DNA of 64,000 bases from Lineus longissimus (taxonomy: Eukaryota > Nemertea > Pilidiophora > Heteronemertea > Lineidae): positions 24,011,491 to 24,075,490 of the forward strand of contig NC_088310.1 of NCBI RefSeq assembly GCF_910592395.1, written 5' to 3'. The notes beneath the pieces were generated by a model. It had not been told where the DNA came from, did not search any database, and saw only the letters and a program-made list of their open reading frames with translations. The translations under genes and the position numbers were made by a program. Positions 63,819 through 64,000 of the stretch are shown here, in pieces; within the stretch, counting starts at the first letter, position 1; every line of letters starts with the position of its first letter.

Positions 63819-64000
63819 CTTGGAGGAAATAGGGAAATAGTTTAGGAATATTATAGCCGGTCAACAACTCACGCAGTTATTATAGAACAATATCAACTTT
63901 TAAATAAAATTCATTCCGAGATCTTTTTTTGATCAACCGACTAAATCGCAGTATCATCTTATTGTCATGGAATAATGTTTTACTTCAAAATAATATTACT
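63819..64000 (-). other. Right-edge intron of the CUB-ZP gene
   Basis: The first exon in the window begins at an acceptor ('atttcctccaag') in phase 1, so upstream coding sequence must lie beyond 64,000. Nothing else was seen here. Confidence 0.55.

Noticed and set aside
63655-63867. Possible start codon for the CUB-ZP gene at 63,867
   Set aside because: The following residues do not form a signal peptide, and a clear splice acceptor lies at 63,819-63,820, so the gene most likely continues beyond the window.

Overview
This window is nuclear DNA of a multicellular animal. The genes are split by GT-AG introns, the exons are 50-700 bp, and the protein families (a penta-EF-hand calpain and a CUB/LamG/EGF/ZP membrane protein) belong to animals. 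AT-rich intergenic DNA with many 'acatgta' words and mixed repeats suggests a marine invertebrate. I lean towards a lophotrochozoan but cannot fix the phylum from the sequence alone.

Layout. (1) Positions 1-11,100 (+): repeat-rich DNA holding what looks like the 3' end of an unidentified gene. Three phase-compatible exon candidates (1425-1484, 2815-2913, 9784-9884) end in a stop and may be followed by a poly(A) signal near 11,063. Around them are a duplicated exon-like cassette, a 16-bp minisatellite, and a dispersed/tandem repeat family carrying paired AGGTCA half-sites. (2) 11,860-13,100: decayed C2H2 zinc-finger linkers (minus strand), then a ~120-bp repeat array in direct and inverted orientation just upstream of the next gene. 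(3) 13,480-22,780 (+): a complete classical calpain gene. Fifteen coding exons join in frame to 862 codons plus stop, with catalytic Cys, His and Asn all present and a C-terminal penta-EF-hand. (4) About 25,290-49,590: a ~24-kb satellite array with a 126-bp unit, homogenised in the middle and diverged at both edges. It has higher-order structure, including a near-perfect 3,011-bp tandem duplication. Its long minus-strand open frames follow from a stop-free 42-codon unit and should not be read as genes without further evidence. (5) 50,800 to the right edge (minus): the 3' part of a large mosaic transmembrane gene with five CUB domains, a LamG-like jelly roll, several Cys-rich/EGF-like exons, a ZP domain with a furin-type site, a membrane span and an acidic tail. 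In my model 25 exons join in frame to 1,581 residues; the 5' end lies outside the window.

The calpain and CUB-ZP genes point towards each other, so the satellite lies between two convergent 3' ends. A ~120-bp hairpin element occurs once in a calpain intron and once in a CUB-ZP intron. I saw no bacterial, viral or CRISPR-like system. The most unusual things here are the codon-compatible satellite and the CUB-LamG-EGF-ZP architecture.
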